From an uncultured Draconibacterium sp. (lineage in GTDB: Bacteria > Bacteroidota > Bacteroidia > Bacteroidales > Prolixibacteraceae): 64,000 nucleotides of DNA. The stretch lies in assembly GCF_963675585.1 (NCBI RefSeq), contig NZ_OY776414.1:2831001-2895000 (forward strand), read 5' to 3'. The position numbers and the translations under genes were made by a program. The notes under the pieces were generated by a model, which worked only from the letters and a program-made list of their open reading frames with translations, searched no databases and was not told the DNA's origin. Positions 26,797 to 35,387 of the stretch are shown here, piece after piece (position 1 is the first letter of the stretch; each line of letters begins with the position of its first letter).

Positions 26797-26813
26797 TGTA
26801 AAATATTTTTACA
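26797..26813 (-). promoter_or_regulatory. operator TGTAAA-N5-TTTACA upstream of tolC-like gene
   Basis: A perfect 17-nt palindrome identical in both half-sites to the one at 766-782. An extra TTTACA half-site lies just outside it at 26785-26790. Position and motif sharing suggest an enhancer site for the adjacent sigma-54 response regulator. Confidence 0.55.
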
Positions 26814-26896
26814 GACGATTGGAAATGGTTTGGGCTTAATCTAATTTTGGATTGGAGAAACATAGGCTTACAGCCCGAAAAACATTTACTTGGAAA

Positions 26897-26977
26897 CGCC
26901 ACGAAATGGCAACTTAATTCAGCCCAAGACAAGGTCTTGGGGACAAGCGATTAACAAAACAGCGCCCTGCAAGGGCA
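26897..26977 (+). repeat. REP-like palindrome unit upstream of RAYT
   Basis: Three small hairpins in a row: GCCA/TGGC (26898-26910), CCCAAGAC/GTCTTGGG (26923-26941) and GCCCT/AGGGC (26964-26976). The first 28 bases match 25 of 28 with the unit at 27591-27618, and the third hairpin recurs at 27662-27674. The unit ends 16 bp before the RAYT start codon. Confidence 0.7.
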
Positions 26978-26993
26978 GATTAAATACCACAAC

Positions 26994-27449
26994 ATGGCAC
27001 AGTCTCTTTCAAAATTATTTACACACATCATATTTCACACAAAAAACAATGATGTCAAAATAAAAAGAGAAGATTCCTCTGAATTATATGCTTATATGGG
27101 AGCCATAATAAATGATAATGATTCAATTCCAATACTTATAAATGGCGTTGAAGATCATGTTCATATTCTTTGTGTGATGTCGAAGAATATTGCTCTTGCA
27201 AAATTGATTGAAGAAATCAAACGTCACAGCAGCAGATGGATCAAAACAAAGGGAGATTATTATAAACATTTTGCGTGGCAAGGAGGTTATGGTGGATTTT
27301 CTGTCAGTCCTTCTATACATAACAAAACCAAAACATACATCGAGAAACAAGAAGAGCATCCCAGAAAGATGAATTTTAAAGAAGAATATTTATTGTTTTT
27401 AAAAGAATATGAAATTGAATATGATGAAAAATACCTTTGGAGAGATTGA
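26994..27449 (+). CDS. REP-associated tyrosine transposase (RAYT), IS200/IS605 TnpA-like
   Basis: 151 residues of the Y1 transposase fold. The metal-binding HUH motif is visible as GVEDHVHIL at about residues 47-55, and the likely catalytic tyrosine is in KTYIEKQEEHP near residue 121. The family nicks single-stranded DNA at hairpins. It is a single-copy gene flanked on both sides by REP-like palindromes, not by the ends of a complete IS200 element, which fits a domesticated RAYT. It separates the exporter operon from the two-component genes. Confidence 0.88.
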   Translation: MAQSLSKLFTHIIFHTKNNDVKIKREDSSELYAYMGAIINDNDSIPILINGVEDHVHILCVMSKNIALAKLIEEIKRHSSRWIKTKGDYYKHFAWQGGYGGFSVSPSIHNKTKTYIEKQEEHPRKMNFKEEYLLFLKEYEIEYDEKYLWRD

Positions 27450-27456
27450 CCTTAAG

Positions 27457-27481
27457 CAGGGCTTTCAGCCCGATTTTTTTT
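27457..27481 (+). terminator. REP-derived hairpin terminator after RAYT
   Basis: GGGCT-TTC-AGCCC (27459-27471) followed by GA and eight T residues, starting 9 bp after the RAYT stop. A rho-independent terminator built from a palindrome of the same type as the surrounding repeats. Confidence 0.7.
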
Positions 27482-27589
27482 GTGTTGCGATTAATTCCCG
27501 GGGCGTTGCCGCCGGGCTAAAATAATTTGTGCTTTCACCCCGAAAAAATAAAAAGTGGTTTTATAACACAAAATAAGATTAACGCATCA

Positions 27590-27675
27590 CGCCACGAAGT
27601 GGCAACTCATTTCAGCCCGAAGCAACGCGTCGGGAACATTTAAAAGAACAACAAGAACAGCGCCCTGAAAGGGCA
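27590..27675 (+). repeat. REP-like palindrome unit downstream of RAYT
   Basis: Same layout as the upstream unit: GCCAC/GTGGC (27591-27603), CCCGA/TCGGG (27616-27634) and GCCCT/AGGGC (27662-27674). The last hairpin ends 15 bp before the start codon of the response regulator, so it lies in that gene's leader and could affect translation initiation. Confidence 0.7.
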
Positions 27676-27689
27676 AATCAAAAAAGCTC

Positions 27690-29051
27690 ATGCCAAAAGG
27701 AAATATTTTAATCGTTGACGACAACAAAAGCATTATAAGTACACTGGAAATTTTATTGGGACCTGAGTTTGATACCGTAAAAGGAATAACCAATCCGAAC
27801 CAAATTCCAACTGAACTTCGAACCGGTAATTTCAACCTGGTAATTTTAGATATGAATTTTAAAGCCGGTATTAATTCGGGCAACGAAGGATTGTTCTGGC
27901 TTAAAGAAATTAAAAAAAGCTATCCCAACATTTCTGTTGTACTGATTACAGCCTACAGCGAGGTTGAATTAGCTGTAAAAGCACTGAAACAAGGTGCCAC
28001 CGATTTTGTACCCAAACCCTGGGAGAACAGCAAATTACTGGCTACTGTAAAATCTGCGATTCAACTCAACTATTCAAAAATGGAGGTTGGGTATTTAAAG
28101 CAAAAGGAAAAGGATTTAAAACAGGAACTCAACCGCGATCAGAAATACATAATGGGATCGTCGTCGCAGTTAATGCAGGTAATGAATGTGGTTCGGAAAG
28201 TAGCCAAAACCAATGCAAACATATTGATTACCGGAGAAAATGGTACGGGAAAAGAGTTGATAGCCCGCGAGATACACCGCTTATCGTTGCGCCGTTCAGA
28301 GGTAATGGTGAGTGTGGATATGGGCGCCATAAGCGAAACCCTTTTTGAAAGCGAACTTTTTGGTCATGTGAAAGGTGCTTTTACCGACGCTCGTGAAAAC
28401 CGTGCCGGCAAGTTTGAAACAGCCAATAAAGGCACGTTGTTTCTTGATGAAATCGGAAACTTATCCTTTCATCTGCAGGCCAAATTGCTGGCAGCCATTC
28501 AAAATCGCGAATTTATGCGTTTAGGTTCCGACAAATCAATTCCGGTTGACATCCGATTGGTTTGCGCAACCAACAAAAACCTGGAGCAAATGGTTGCCGA
28601 AGGTCTTTTCCGTGAAGACCTTTTATACCGTATTAACACCATTCAAATTGAAATTCCACCACTGCGCAACCGGGGAAACGACATCATTCTACTGGCCGAT
28701 TTCTTTTTAAAAAAATACGCTTCGAAATACGATAAACATGGACTAAAAATAAACCAGCCGGCCCAGGAGAAATTGCTAAATTATCCCTGGCCGGGAAATA
28801 TCAGGGAGTTGCAACATACCATTGAAAAGGCGGTAATATTAAGCGATTCAACGGTATTAAAACCTGAAGATTTTTTCTTTAAACAGATTTTATCTGCTAA
28901 ATTCGATGAGCCTTTAACCATTGAAGAAATGGAAAAAAGAATGATTCTTTCTGCCATTGAAAAAAATGCAGGGAATATGAGTCTTGCCGCAGAAAAGCTT
29001 GGAATAACACGACAGACCTTGTACAATAAAATTAAAAAATACGGAATATGA
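27690..29051 (+). CDS. sigma-54-dependent response regulator (NtrC family)
   Basis: 453 residues. Receiver domain at about 1-125 with acidic residues in IVDDNKS, phosphorylation aspartate in VILDMNF and lysine in VPKPW. AAA+ domain with Walker A GENGTGKE, sigma-54 contact loop GAFTDA (variant of GAFTGA, common in response regulators) and Walker B TLFLDEIG. C-terminal Fis-type helix-turn-helix AAEKLGITRQTLYNKIKK. Its stop overlaps the kinase start by 4 bp (ATGA), so the pair is co-translated. It probably activates the divergent exporter promoters through TGTAAA-N5-TTTACA (inference). Confidence 0.95.
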   Translation: MPKGNILIVDDNKSIISTLEILLGPEFDTVKGITNPNQIPTELRTGNFNLVILDMNFKAGINSGNEGLFWLKEIKKSYPNISVVLITAYSEVELAVKALKQGATDFVPKPWENSKLLATVKSAIQLNYSKMEVGYLKQKEKDLKQELNRDQKYIMGSSSQLMQVMNVVRKVAKTNANILITGENGTGKELIAREIHRLSLRRSEVMVSVDMGAISETLFESELFGHVKGAFTDARENRAGKFETANKGTLFLDEIGNLSFHLQAKLLAAIQNREFMRLGSDKSIPVDIRLVCATNKNLEQMVAEGLFREDLLYRINTIQIEIPPLRNRGNDIILLADFFLKKYASKYDKHGLKINQPAQEKLLNYPWPGNIRELQHTIEKAVILSDSTVLKPEDFFFKQILSAKFDEPLTIEEMEKRMILSAIEKNAGNMSLAAEKLGITRQTLYNKIKKYGI

Positions 29052-30400
29052 TTAGCAAAAATCTGTACCTGCAAATTCTTGTTCGTGTTTTAATTTTAGT
29101 TGCTTCTGCACTGTTTTTGGGTTGGACTATTTTCGAAGAAAAAGCCTACATTCTGGCTTCTATTCCTGCCATCTTTCTGCTGATTTCAACCTTCAATCTC
29201 GTTTATTTTTTAAACCGCATAAACCGACGCATATTTTACTTTTTCGATGCCATAAAAAACGAAGACAGCACACTTTCCTTTCCTAAAAACATCAACAACA
29301 AAATCATTAGCGATTTGAATACCAGCCTGGTTAAGGTAAATAAACAAATCCAGCAAATTCACATTGAAAACCGCCAGCAGGAACAATATTTTCAGGCCTT
29401 GCTGGAACATGCTGCAACCGGGATGTTTACCTTTAACAAAAAGGGTTTTATTCTGCATTCGAACAACCTGGCAAAGCAACTTTTTGCTGTCGATGTACTA
29501 ACACATGTTAACCAGTTGCGGCGCATCGATAACAAGTTGTATCAGATGGTAAAAGACATTCGTCCCTCGGAACAGCGACTGGTAACGCTGAATACAAAAC
29601 GCGGCATCCTTCAGATGTTATTAAAATCGAATTCGTTTATTGCCGACAAAGAAGAACTTATGCTGATTTCGGTTCATGACATTAAAAACGAGCTGGATGA
29701 AAAAGAGCTTGATTCGTGGAGAAAGCTGATCCGCGTAATGATGCATGAAATCATGAATTCAATCACTCCGATCACCTCATTATCTGAAAGTTTAGCCGGT
29801 TATTTTTATTCCGAGGGGAAATTAAAATCGCCTGAGCAGATAAATGAAAAAACGATAGATACAACCATTCGTGGACTTGAAGTAATCCGCGAGCAGGGAA
29901 AAGTTTTAATTTCATTTGTCGAATCGTATCGCAAACTGACCCGGCTTCCGCTTCCTGAAAAGAAAATATTTCAGGTTAAAAATTTACTCGACAACATGCG
30001 CATCTTGTCGTCGTCGTTTGAAAATGCAGACCATATTGCGTTGAGTTGCGAAGTACAACCGGATTCGCTTGAAATTTTAGCCGATGAAAAACAAATTTCG
30101 CAGGTACTACTAAACCTGGTTAAAAATGCCTTTCAATCGAATGCCGAAAACGAGAATGCGACCGTTAAAATAATAGCACACATTGAGGAAAACGGGCACC
30201 CCGAAATTAAGGTTATCGACAATGGCCCCGGAATCCCGGACGATTTGATGGATAAAATATTTGTTCCGTTTTTTACCACAAAAGATGCCGGTTCGGGAAT
30301 AGGATTAAGTATTTCGAGACAAATTATGCAAATGCACGGTGGAAGCTTAAAAATTGTTTCAATTCCTCACAAATCAACCCAGGCTATACTTACTTTCTAG
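29048..30400 (+). CDS. sensor histidine kinase (NtrB/AtoS-like partner)
   Basis: 450 residues. Two closely spaced membrane segments at about 10-30 and 34-52 leave almost no periplasmic loop, so the signal is probably sensed in the membrane or cytoplasm. A PAS-like region (about 115-200) is followed by the phosphoacceptor histidine in MMHEIMNSITP, then the ATPase with N-box NLVKNAFQSN, G1 DNGPGIP and G2 GSGIGLSIS. It phosphorylates the regulator encoded just upstream. A lack of periplasmic domain suits sensing of envelope or membrane stress (inference). Confidence 0.93.
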   Translation: MISKNLYLQILVRVLILVASALFLGWTIFEEKAYILASIPAIFLLISTFNLVYFLNRINRRIFYFFDAIKNEDSTLSFPKNINNKIISDLNTSLVKVNKQIQQIHIENRQQEQYFQALLEHAATGMFTFNKKGFILHSNNLAKQLFAVDVLTHVNQLRRIDNKLYQMVKDIRPSEQRLVTLNTKRGILQMLLKSNSFIADKEELMLISVHDIKNELDEKELDSWRKLIRVMMHEIMNSITPITSLSESLAGYFYSEGKLKSPEQINEKTIDTTIRGLEVIREQGKVLISFVESYRKLTRLPLPEKKIFQVKNLLDNMRILSSSFENADHIALSCEVQPDSLEILADEKQISQVLLNLVKNAFQSNAENENATVKIIAHIEENGHPEIKVIDNGPGIPDDLMDKIFVPFFTTKDAGSGIGLSISRQIMQMHGGSLKIVSIPHKSTQAILTF

Positions 30401-30627
30401 TTTTCAATTTTATACAGATTTTGGCTTATTACGATAAAAAAAGATATAGTAAAATACAGAATTGTAATTCATTATTTATATTGTTTTTTTTAGCCTGATT
30501 AATAAACTATGGAACAAGCTTTTACCTTTTTTAACGTAAGAAAAATCTTCTAAAATTTGCGTATATCAAAGCTTACAGCTACATTTGGTTATACAATACG
30601 AGTTCATTTATATAGAAAAAGATATTT

Positions 30628-30821
30628 TCCGCATTGATTTTAAGTTGGTAAACTCAACAGAAAAATTTAAACCGAGAAAGCTCTTTAATGGTTGCTAAAG
30701 CAGGCCTTGTAGTCCCGATTTTTCGGGATGAGTCTTCGGACCGGTGGAAGTTTGATCAGCCGGGCACTCAAATCCTGTTATACAGGGGTTTTACACAAAC
30801 TAATCAATGCGGATTTTTTTT
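30628..30821 (+). ncRNA. candidate structured RNA, 6S-like outline
   Basis: A perfect 12-bp stem closes the element (30628-30639 with 30802-30813) and is followed at once by eight T residues. Inside are AAACC/GGTTT (30669-30673, 30787-30791), CTTTA/TAAAG (30683-30700), TCCCGA/TCGGGA (30713-30728), a UUCG tetraloop hairpin GTC-TTCG-GAC (30732-30741) and CCTG/CAGG (30774-30786). Length, long-range closing stem and intergenic site resemble 6S RNA, but I could not match conserved 6S sequence. The U-tract fixes the plus strand. It could be another sRNA. Confidence 0.5.
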
Positions 30822-30905
30822 GCCCAAAAATTGGATTTATATTTTCTCTCTTTTGGCGTGAATGTCAGCAATCTACATCATTCTAACGCATGATGACAAA
30901 ACAAT

Positions 30906-32495
30906 TTACCTGAACCGTTTCACCCACAGAAACAACACCAATAAAACACTTACAAACAAAGCTCCACGCGCAATGCAGTCGCCATGTTGCACGTAAAATG
31001 TAATTTTGTGGTTCACATTAACCGAGCCGTTGATCGCTGCTTCTTCCCACCAGGGAGTTGGATTAAACACATTGCCACGTTGGTCGATAAAACAAGACGT
31101 TCCGGTATTGGCGGCGCGTGCTATACTTCGTCGGGTTTCCACTGCACGAAGTTGAGAAAACAATAAATGCTGTTTATAGCCACGGGAATTTTTCCACCAC
31201 CCATCATTTGTGATAACAAAAATAATTCCGGCACCTTTTTTCACATATTCGGTAAGGTATTCACCAAAAACCGATTCAAAACAAATTACCGGTGCCACCG
31301 GTGTTCCATCTTTTGCAACAAAATTTATGGGCTCAGCCTGTGTCCCCAGAGTTCCATAGGCGCCTCCCAAATCGATAACCATATCTTTTACAAAAGGAAT
31401 GTAGCGCAAGAAGGGTGTTTTTTCAACTCCCATTACCAGTTTCGATTTATGATATACCTGATAGTCTCCCGACTTGCTTAAAAACAAAGCAGTATTATAA
31501 CGATCGTAAAGTATTCCATCTTTGTTACGGGCAGTTTTGCTTGCAGATTGTTTGTCCGGAAAAACCTTAAACGATGATACTCCAAAAAGTAGTTCTGCTT
31601 TTGGATAGGTATTCATAAATGAATCGAGCTGAAGAATAAAATCGTTTGATTTAAAATGATCTTCATTCCAAAACCATTGATTTTCAAATACCGTTTCAGG
31701 GCCTACAATAAAATCAGTTTCATTGCCGGTAACTGTTTTGGCGAGGCGTAAAAAATTGCTAAGCTTTTCACATTCGGCATCCATGTCAAATTGTTCGGAA
31801 TACGGATCTACATTGGGCTGAACAATAGCAACCTGTATCGGATTCCCGGTTTCAACATACGAATAAAACATACGATAAGAAATGGCCAATGGAGCCAACA
31901 ACAAAATACTAAAGACCACCGAGTTTATCCTTAAGCGCTTTGTGAAATTCTTTTGCCAAACATCGTACGTAATACGGAAAAACAACACATTTAAAAGCAA
32001 TACCCACAGCGTTCCTCCAAATGTTCCGGTATATTCATACCACTGTATTGTTTTTATTTGATTTGCCAATACACTCCCCATTTGCAAACAAGGCCATTCA
32101 ATGTCCCAGTTAAACTGTAAATATTCCAGCGAAATCCATAAAACAACCAACAAGATATACCCCAAACGCGAAGAATACCGGCGGCGTACCCAATGTGCAT
32201 ACCACCAGATAAGCGACATAAAAAAGGCATTTAAAACCATTGCCATTCCCACGCCGCTTATGGAAACTTTGGCCATCCACCAGGCCGACAGAATATTCCA
32301 GATAAGAACCGCCAGAAAAACATGCCCCCAGAATGAAACAATGGGAAAGGCTTTCTTAAAGCTTACAAAAAATTCGTCGAGAATAAGCAGCGGAATAAAA
32401 GCAACAAATAAGATCCACCCGGGAAATCCCAACCAGGGTAAACTGAGCAAAACACCCGATAAAATGCTTAACAGAAAGCGGTGTAATCTTGTCAA
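30906..32495 (-). CDS. lnt: apolipoprotein N-acyltransferase
   Basis: 529 residues. About six membrane segments in the first 210 residues are followed by a periplasmic carbon-nitrogen-hydrolase domain and a final membrane segment. The catalytic triad is visible: glutamate in VGPETVF, lysine in YHKSKLVMGVE, cysteine in PVICFESVF. It adds the third acyl chain to lipoproteins. The start is a TTG at 32495, since a stop codon lies four codons upstream and no ATG is near. It begins 12 bp after the nucleotidase gene, so they are co-transcribed. Confidence 0.93.
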   Translation of the reverse strand: MTRLHRFLLSILSGVLLSLPWLGFPGWILFVAFIPLLILDEFFVSFKKAFPIVSFWGHVFLAVLIWNILSAWWMAKVSISGVGMAMVLNAFFMSLIWWYAHWVRRRYSSRLGYILLVVLWISLEYLQFNWDIEWPCLQMGSVLANQIKTIQWYEYTGTFGGTLWVLLLNVLFFRITYDVWQKNFTKRLRINSVVFSILLLAPLAISYRMFYSYVETGNPIQVAIVQPNVDPYSEQFDMDAECEKLSNFLRLAKTVTGNETDFIVGPETVFENQWFWNEDHFKSNDFILQLDSFMNTYPKAELLFGVSSFKVFPDKQSASKTARNKDGILYDRYNTALFLSKSGDYQVYHKSKLVMGVEKTPFLRYIPFVKDMVIDLGGAYGTLGTQAEPINFVAKDGTPVAPVICFESVFGEYLTEYVKKGAGIIFVITNDGWWKNSRGYKQHLLFSQLRAVETRRSIARAANTGTSCFIDQRGNVFNPTPWWEEAAINGSVNVNHKITFYVQHGDCIARGALFVSVLLVLFLWVKRFR

Positions 32496-32507
32496 AACAA
32501 AAGTATT

Positions 32508-33422
32508 TTAGGTCTCAAGCAGTTGCGACGATGTAACAACTTGTTTGTTTTTTGACCGTTCGAAAACAAAATCGATTTTACCAACAACCAAACCGCCCCA
32601 CCAGGCCTGATTTACAATTACAGGTTTTCCAACTTTGTTTTTCTCAACAATGGGTTCGGCCAAATAACTGTGCGTATGGCCTCCAATTATTAAGTCGGTC
32701 ATGGAAGTTTCGGCGGCCAAAACCATATCGCTAACCTGCTTGTCGCGGTATTTTAATCCCAAATGCGAGAGACAAATTACCAAATCGCACTTCTTTTGGT
32801 TTTTCAAAAAATCTTCCATTTTGTGCGCTGCTGCAATCGGATCGTTGTAAACTGTATTGCCATACTGTTTCTTTCCTACCAGTCCGTCCAGCTCTATACC
32901 CACAGCATAAATTCCTATTTTAATGCCCGAACGTTTAAATATTTTATAAGGCTCAAATGCCCCGTTTAAAATAGTATCCGAAAAATCGTAATTAGAAGTT
33001 ATTAAAGGAAATTTTGCATGTGGCAGCGGATCTTTAATTCCTTGTAATCCGTTGTCAAACTCATGGTTTCCGATGGTTCCCGTGTCGTAACCAACTTCGC
33101 TCATAAGTTTTAACATTAACTCTCCTTTAAAGTAGTTAAAAAAGGGAGTTCCCTGGAACATGTCGCCCGCATCGAGCAACAGGGTATTTGGATTTTCGAC
33201 ACGTTGCTTTTTTACCAACTCCGAAATACGAGCTAATCCGCCTTTATTGGCATAACGTTCGTTTGTTCCGGTAAAAGGTTCAATGTGGCAATGCATATCG
33301 TTGGTATGCAAAATAGTTATGGATGTAAAATCGTCGCTGGCCAGCAAATCAAAAGGAAGAGCACTTAAACTCACTCCCGCTGCTCCTATCAAACCATTTC
33401 GTATAAATCTTCTCCTATTCAT
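32508..33422 (-). CDS. 5'-nucleotidase-type metallophosphoesterase (catalytic half)
   Basis: 304 residues. A twin-arginine-like leader (NRRRFIRNGLIGAAG) is followed by the metal-binding motifs HTNDMH, DAGDMFQG, GNHEFDNG, SHLG and GGHTHSYL. This is the N-terminal catalytic half of UshA-type nucleotidases, without the C-terminal substrate-binding half. That half is encoded by the gene immediately upstream, which overlaps it by 8 bp. It likely hydrolyses nucleotides or UDP-sugars in the periplasm. Confidence 0.9.
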   Translation of the reverse strand: MNRRRFIRNGLIGAAGVSLSALPFDLLASDDFTSITILHTNDMHCHIEPFTGTNERYANKGGLARISELVKKQRVENPNTLLLDAGDMFQGTPFFNYFKGELMLKLMSEVGYDTGTIGNHEFDNGLQGIKDPLPHAKFPLITSNYDFSDTILNGAFEPYKIFKRSGIKIGIYAVGIELDGLVGKKQYGNTVYNDPIAAAHKMEDFLKNQKKCDLVICLSHLGLKYRDKQVSDMVLAAETSMTDLIIGGHTHSYLAEPIVEKNKVGKPVIVNQAWWGGLVVGKIDFVFERSKNKQVVTSSQLLET

Positions 33423-34179
33423 AACTTATCCTCCCATCCGGTTTTACCAATATTGTCTCGTTATCCTTTTGCTTTTGTTCCAAATATGCAATCAGAACGT
33501 CTCTGATTTTTGCTCCACTGTTTATTAATTGCTCAGGATTTTGAAATGCATTTAAGCCATCGCCTCCGGCAGCCACATAATCGTTGGTTACCACACAATA
33601 CGATTTTTCGGCTTTTATAACTTCTCCGTTTATGGTTGCATTGGCGGCTTTGTTGTCTTTAATTTTAAAACGGGCGCCTCCTAAACTGTCGCCTCCTTTT
33701 TCGGCAACATAATCTAAAAACTCCTGCATTTTGCTGCCATTAATAACAACATACACCATTTCGTTTTCAAAAGGCATAATTTCATATATATTCCCAACCG
33801 TTATATTCCCTTTTGGGAGTGTGCTGCGTATTCCACCGTAGTTAAAAAACGACACCACCGGAACAACATCAAGTCCTTGATTTTTTGCTTCTATTCCACC
33901 TTGTTCCAGTAATAAGTCGGCCAAAAAATTGGTTAAATTACTCTCAGGCTTATTTTTAACCATTTCCTCATTCGAAAACGAAATAACCCGGTTCATGTCT
34001 TTTTCAAGTAATTGTTTGTACGGAAGATATAAGTTTACAATACTGCTGTCCAATACTCCCGCGTCTTCTGACACCGAAATATTTTTTGTTTCATAACTTT
34101 CCTGAACAAAATACGTTTTACACGAAACTGAAATCAAAACCCAAGTTATCAACAATGCGTAGCTGAAAGATTGTCGCAT
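33415..34179 (-). CDS. 5'-nucleotidase C-terminal domain lipoprotein
   Basis: 254 residues. A lipoprotein signal peptide (ITWVLISVSC-K, lipobox cysteine at about 20) is followed by a 5_nucleotid_C domain with GGIRSTLPKGNITVGNIYEIMPF. This is the substrate-binding half of UshA-type enzymes. It is translated first and overlaps the catalytic-half gene by 8 bp, so gene order is the reverse of domain order in the single-chain enzyme. The two chains probably assemble into one enzyme, anchored by the lipid on this half (inference). Confidence 0.88.
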   Translation of the reverse strand: MRQSFSYALLITWVLISVSCKTYFVQESYETKNISVSEDAGVLDSSIVNLYLPYKQLLEKDMNRVISFSNEEMVKNKPESNLTNFLADLLLEQGGIEAKNQGLDVVPVVSFFNYGGIRSTLPKGNITVGNIYEIMPFENEMVYVVINGSKMQEFLDYVAEKGGDSLGGARFKIKDNKAANATINGEVIKAEKSYCVVTNDYVAAGGDGLNAFQNPEQLINSGAKIRDVLIAYLEQKQKDNETILVKPDGRISYE

Positions 34180-34253
34180 AAATAAAAAAATGTTTTAATG
34201 TTTAAATCTATTTTAGCATGATAGTTGTTTACAATAACACAATTTGTACAATC

Positions 34254-35306
34254 ATGTTCGTTTCAAACTTACATATAAAATTTATTGCCAAAGTTATTTT
34301 TGTAATTTTTTTAGTAAGCATAACATTTCCATTGTATGTATCAGCACAAAACAAAGAAGTAGTTGCTGAAAAAGGTGATGGGATTTACCGTTTGCTTACC
34401 AGGTACGGCGTTTCTGTGAGCGAGCACATGGACGATTTTATTGCCTTAAATAAAACTTCGCTGGGAAAGGATAACTCGCTAATTGCCGGCGTAAAATACA
34501 AACTCCCCGCAGTTGCCGAAACCAAAGCTACACCGGATGTTTCCGTTACCCCGGCAAAAGCCAAAGGAAAAACAGTACATTATGCAATTTTTGGATCGGA
34601 GTATGCCGACATTGAAATTACCAGCAACGATTTGGGGGGTGCTGTTTATTATATGGTTGGCGGACATGGCGGTCCCGACCCGGGTGCTGTTGGCAAGTAC
34701 AACGGATTTCAGGTTTGTGAGGACGAATATGCTTACGATGTTACACTTCGCCTGGCCCGAAACCTGATTTCGGAAGGAGCTACCGTTTACCTGATTACCC
34801 GCGACAAAAACGATGGAATAAGAGATGCACAAAATTTGAAAGCCGATAAAGATGAAGTGTGTTATCCCAATTTAACCATTCCATTGAACCATACCCGAAG
34901 ATTACATCAGCGCACCGATGCGGTGAATAAATTATACAAACAACACAAAGGATCGTTTCAACGCATGGTGGCCATTCATGTAGATTCGAGAGGTGTTCGT
35001 GAAAATATCGACATATTTTTTTACCACGACAAACGAAGCGAAACCGGTGAAAAAGCTTGTAAAATACTACGCGATACCATTGAAGAAAAATACCGCGAAC
35101 ATCAACCCAACCGTGGCTACACGGGCACAGTATCTACCCGGCCTTTATATGTGGTAAAAAATACCTGGCCCACCGCAGTTTTTATCGAGCTGGGAAATAT
35201 GAACCACCAACGCGATGTAAAACGTTTGGTACTTCCCGACAACCGCCAGGCAGTGGCCAACTGGCTAACAGCCGGGCTAATCAAAGATTTTAAAACGAAT
35301 AAGTAG
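34254..35306 (+). CDS. N-acetylmuramoyl-L-alanine amidase with LysM-like N-terminus
   Basis: 350 residues from the ATG at 34254, which gives a clean signal peptide (MFVSNLHIKFIAKVIF, cleavage near VSAQN); an ATG at 34218 would add 12 residues. A LysM-like segment (GDGIYRLLTRYGVSVSE) precedes an Amidase_3 domain. Zinc ligands are visible as H in GGHGGPDPG, E in CEDEYAYD and H in AIHVDS, with the catalytic glutamate in FIELGNM. It cleaves peptide stems from peptidoglycan in the periplasm. Monocistronic. Confidence 0.9.
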   Translation: MFVSNLHIKFIAKVIFVIFLVSITFPLYVSAQNKEVVAEKGDGIYRLLTRYGVSVSEHMDDFIALNKTSLGKDNSLIAGVKYKLPAVAETKATPDVSVTPAKAKGKTVHYAIFGSEYADIEITSNDLGGAVYYMVGGHGGPDPGAVGKYNGFQVCEDEYAYDVTLRLARNLISEGATVYLITRDKNDGIRDAQNLKADKDEVCYPNLTIPLNHTRRLHQRTDAVNKLYKQHKGSFQRMVAIHVDSRGVRENIDIFFYHDKRSETGEKACKILRDTIEEKYREHQPNRGYTGTVSTRPLYVVKNTWPTAVFIELGNMNHQRDVKRLVLPDNRQAVANWLTAGLIKDFKTNK

Positions 35307-35387
35307 GAGAATTGAAAGATAATCGCATTCTGCGAGTTACGAATTGCATTAAATCATTCTGAACAAGTCGAAAAAAAGAATCAAATT

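Noticed and set aside
26897-27675. RAYT plus flanks as a complete active IS200/IS605 element
   Set aside because: The flanks are multi-hairpin REP-like units, not the single subterminal hairpins of IS200 ends, and no TnpB or second copy is in the window.
30628-30821. The structured RNA as tmRNA, SRP RNA or RNase P RNA
   Set aside because: No CCA-ending tRNA-like domain, no tag-peptide frame, no SRP Alu or helix-8 motif, and none of the conserved RNase P core sequence was seen.
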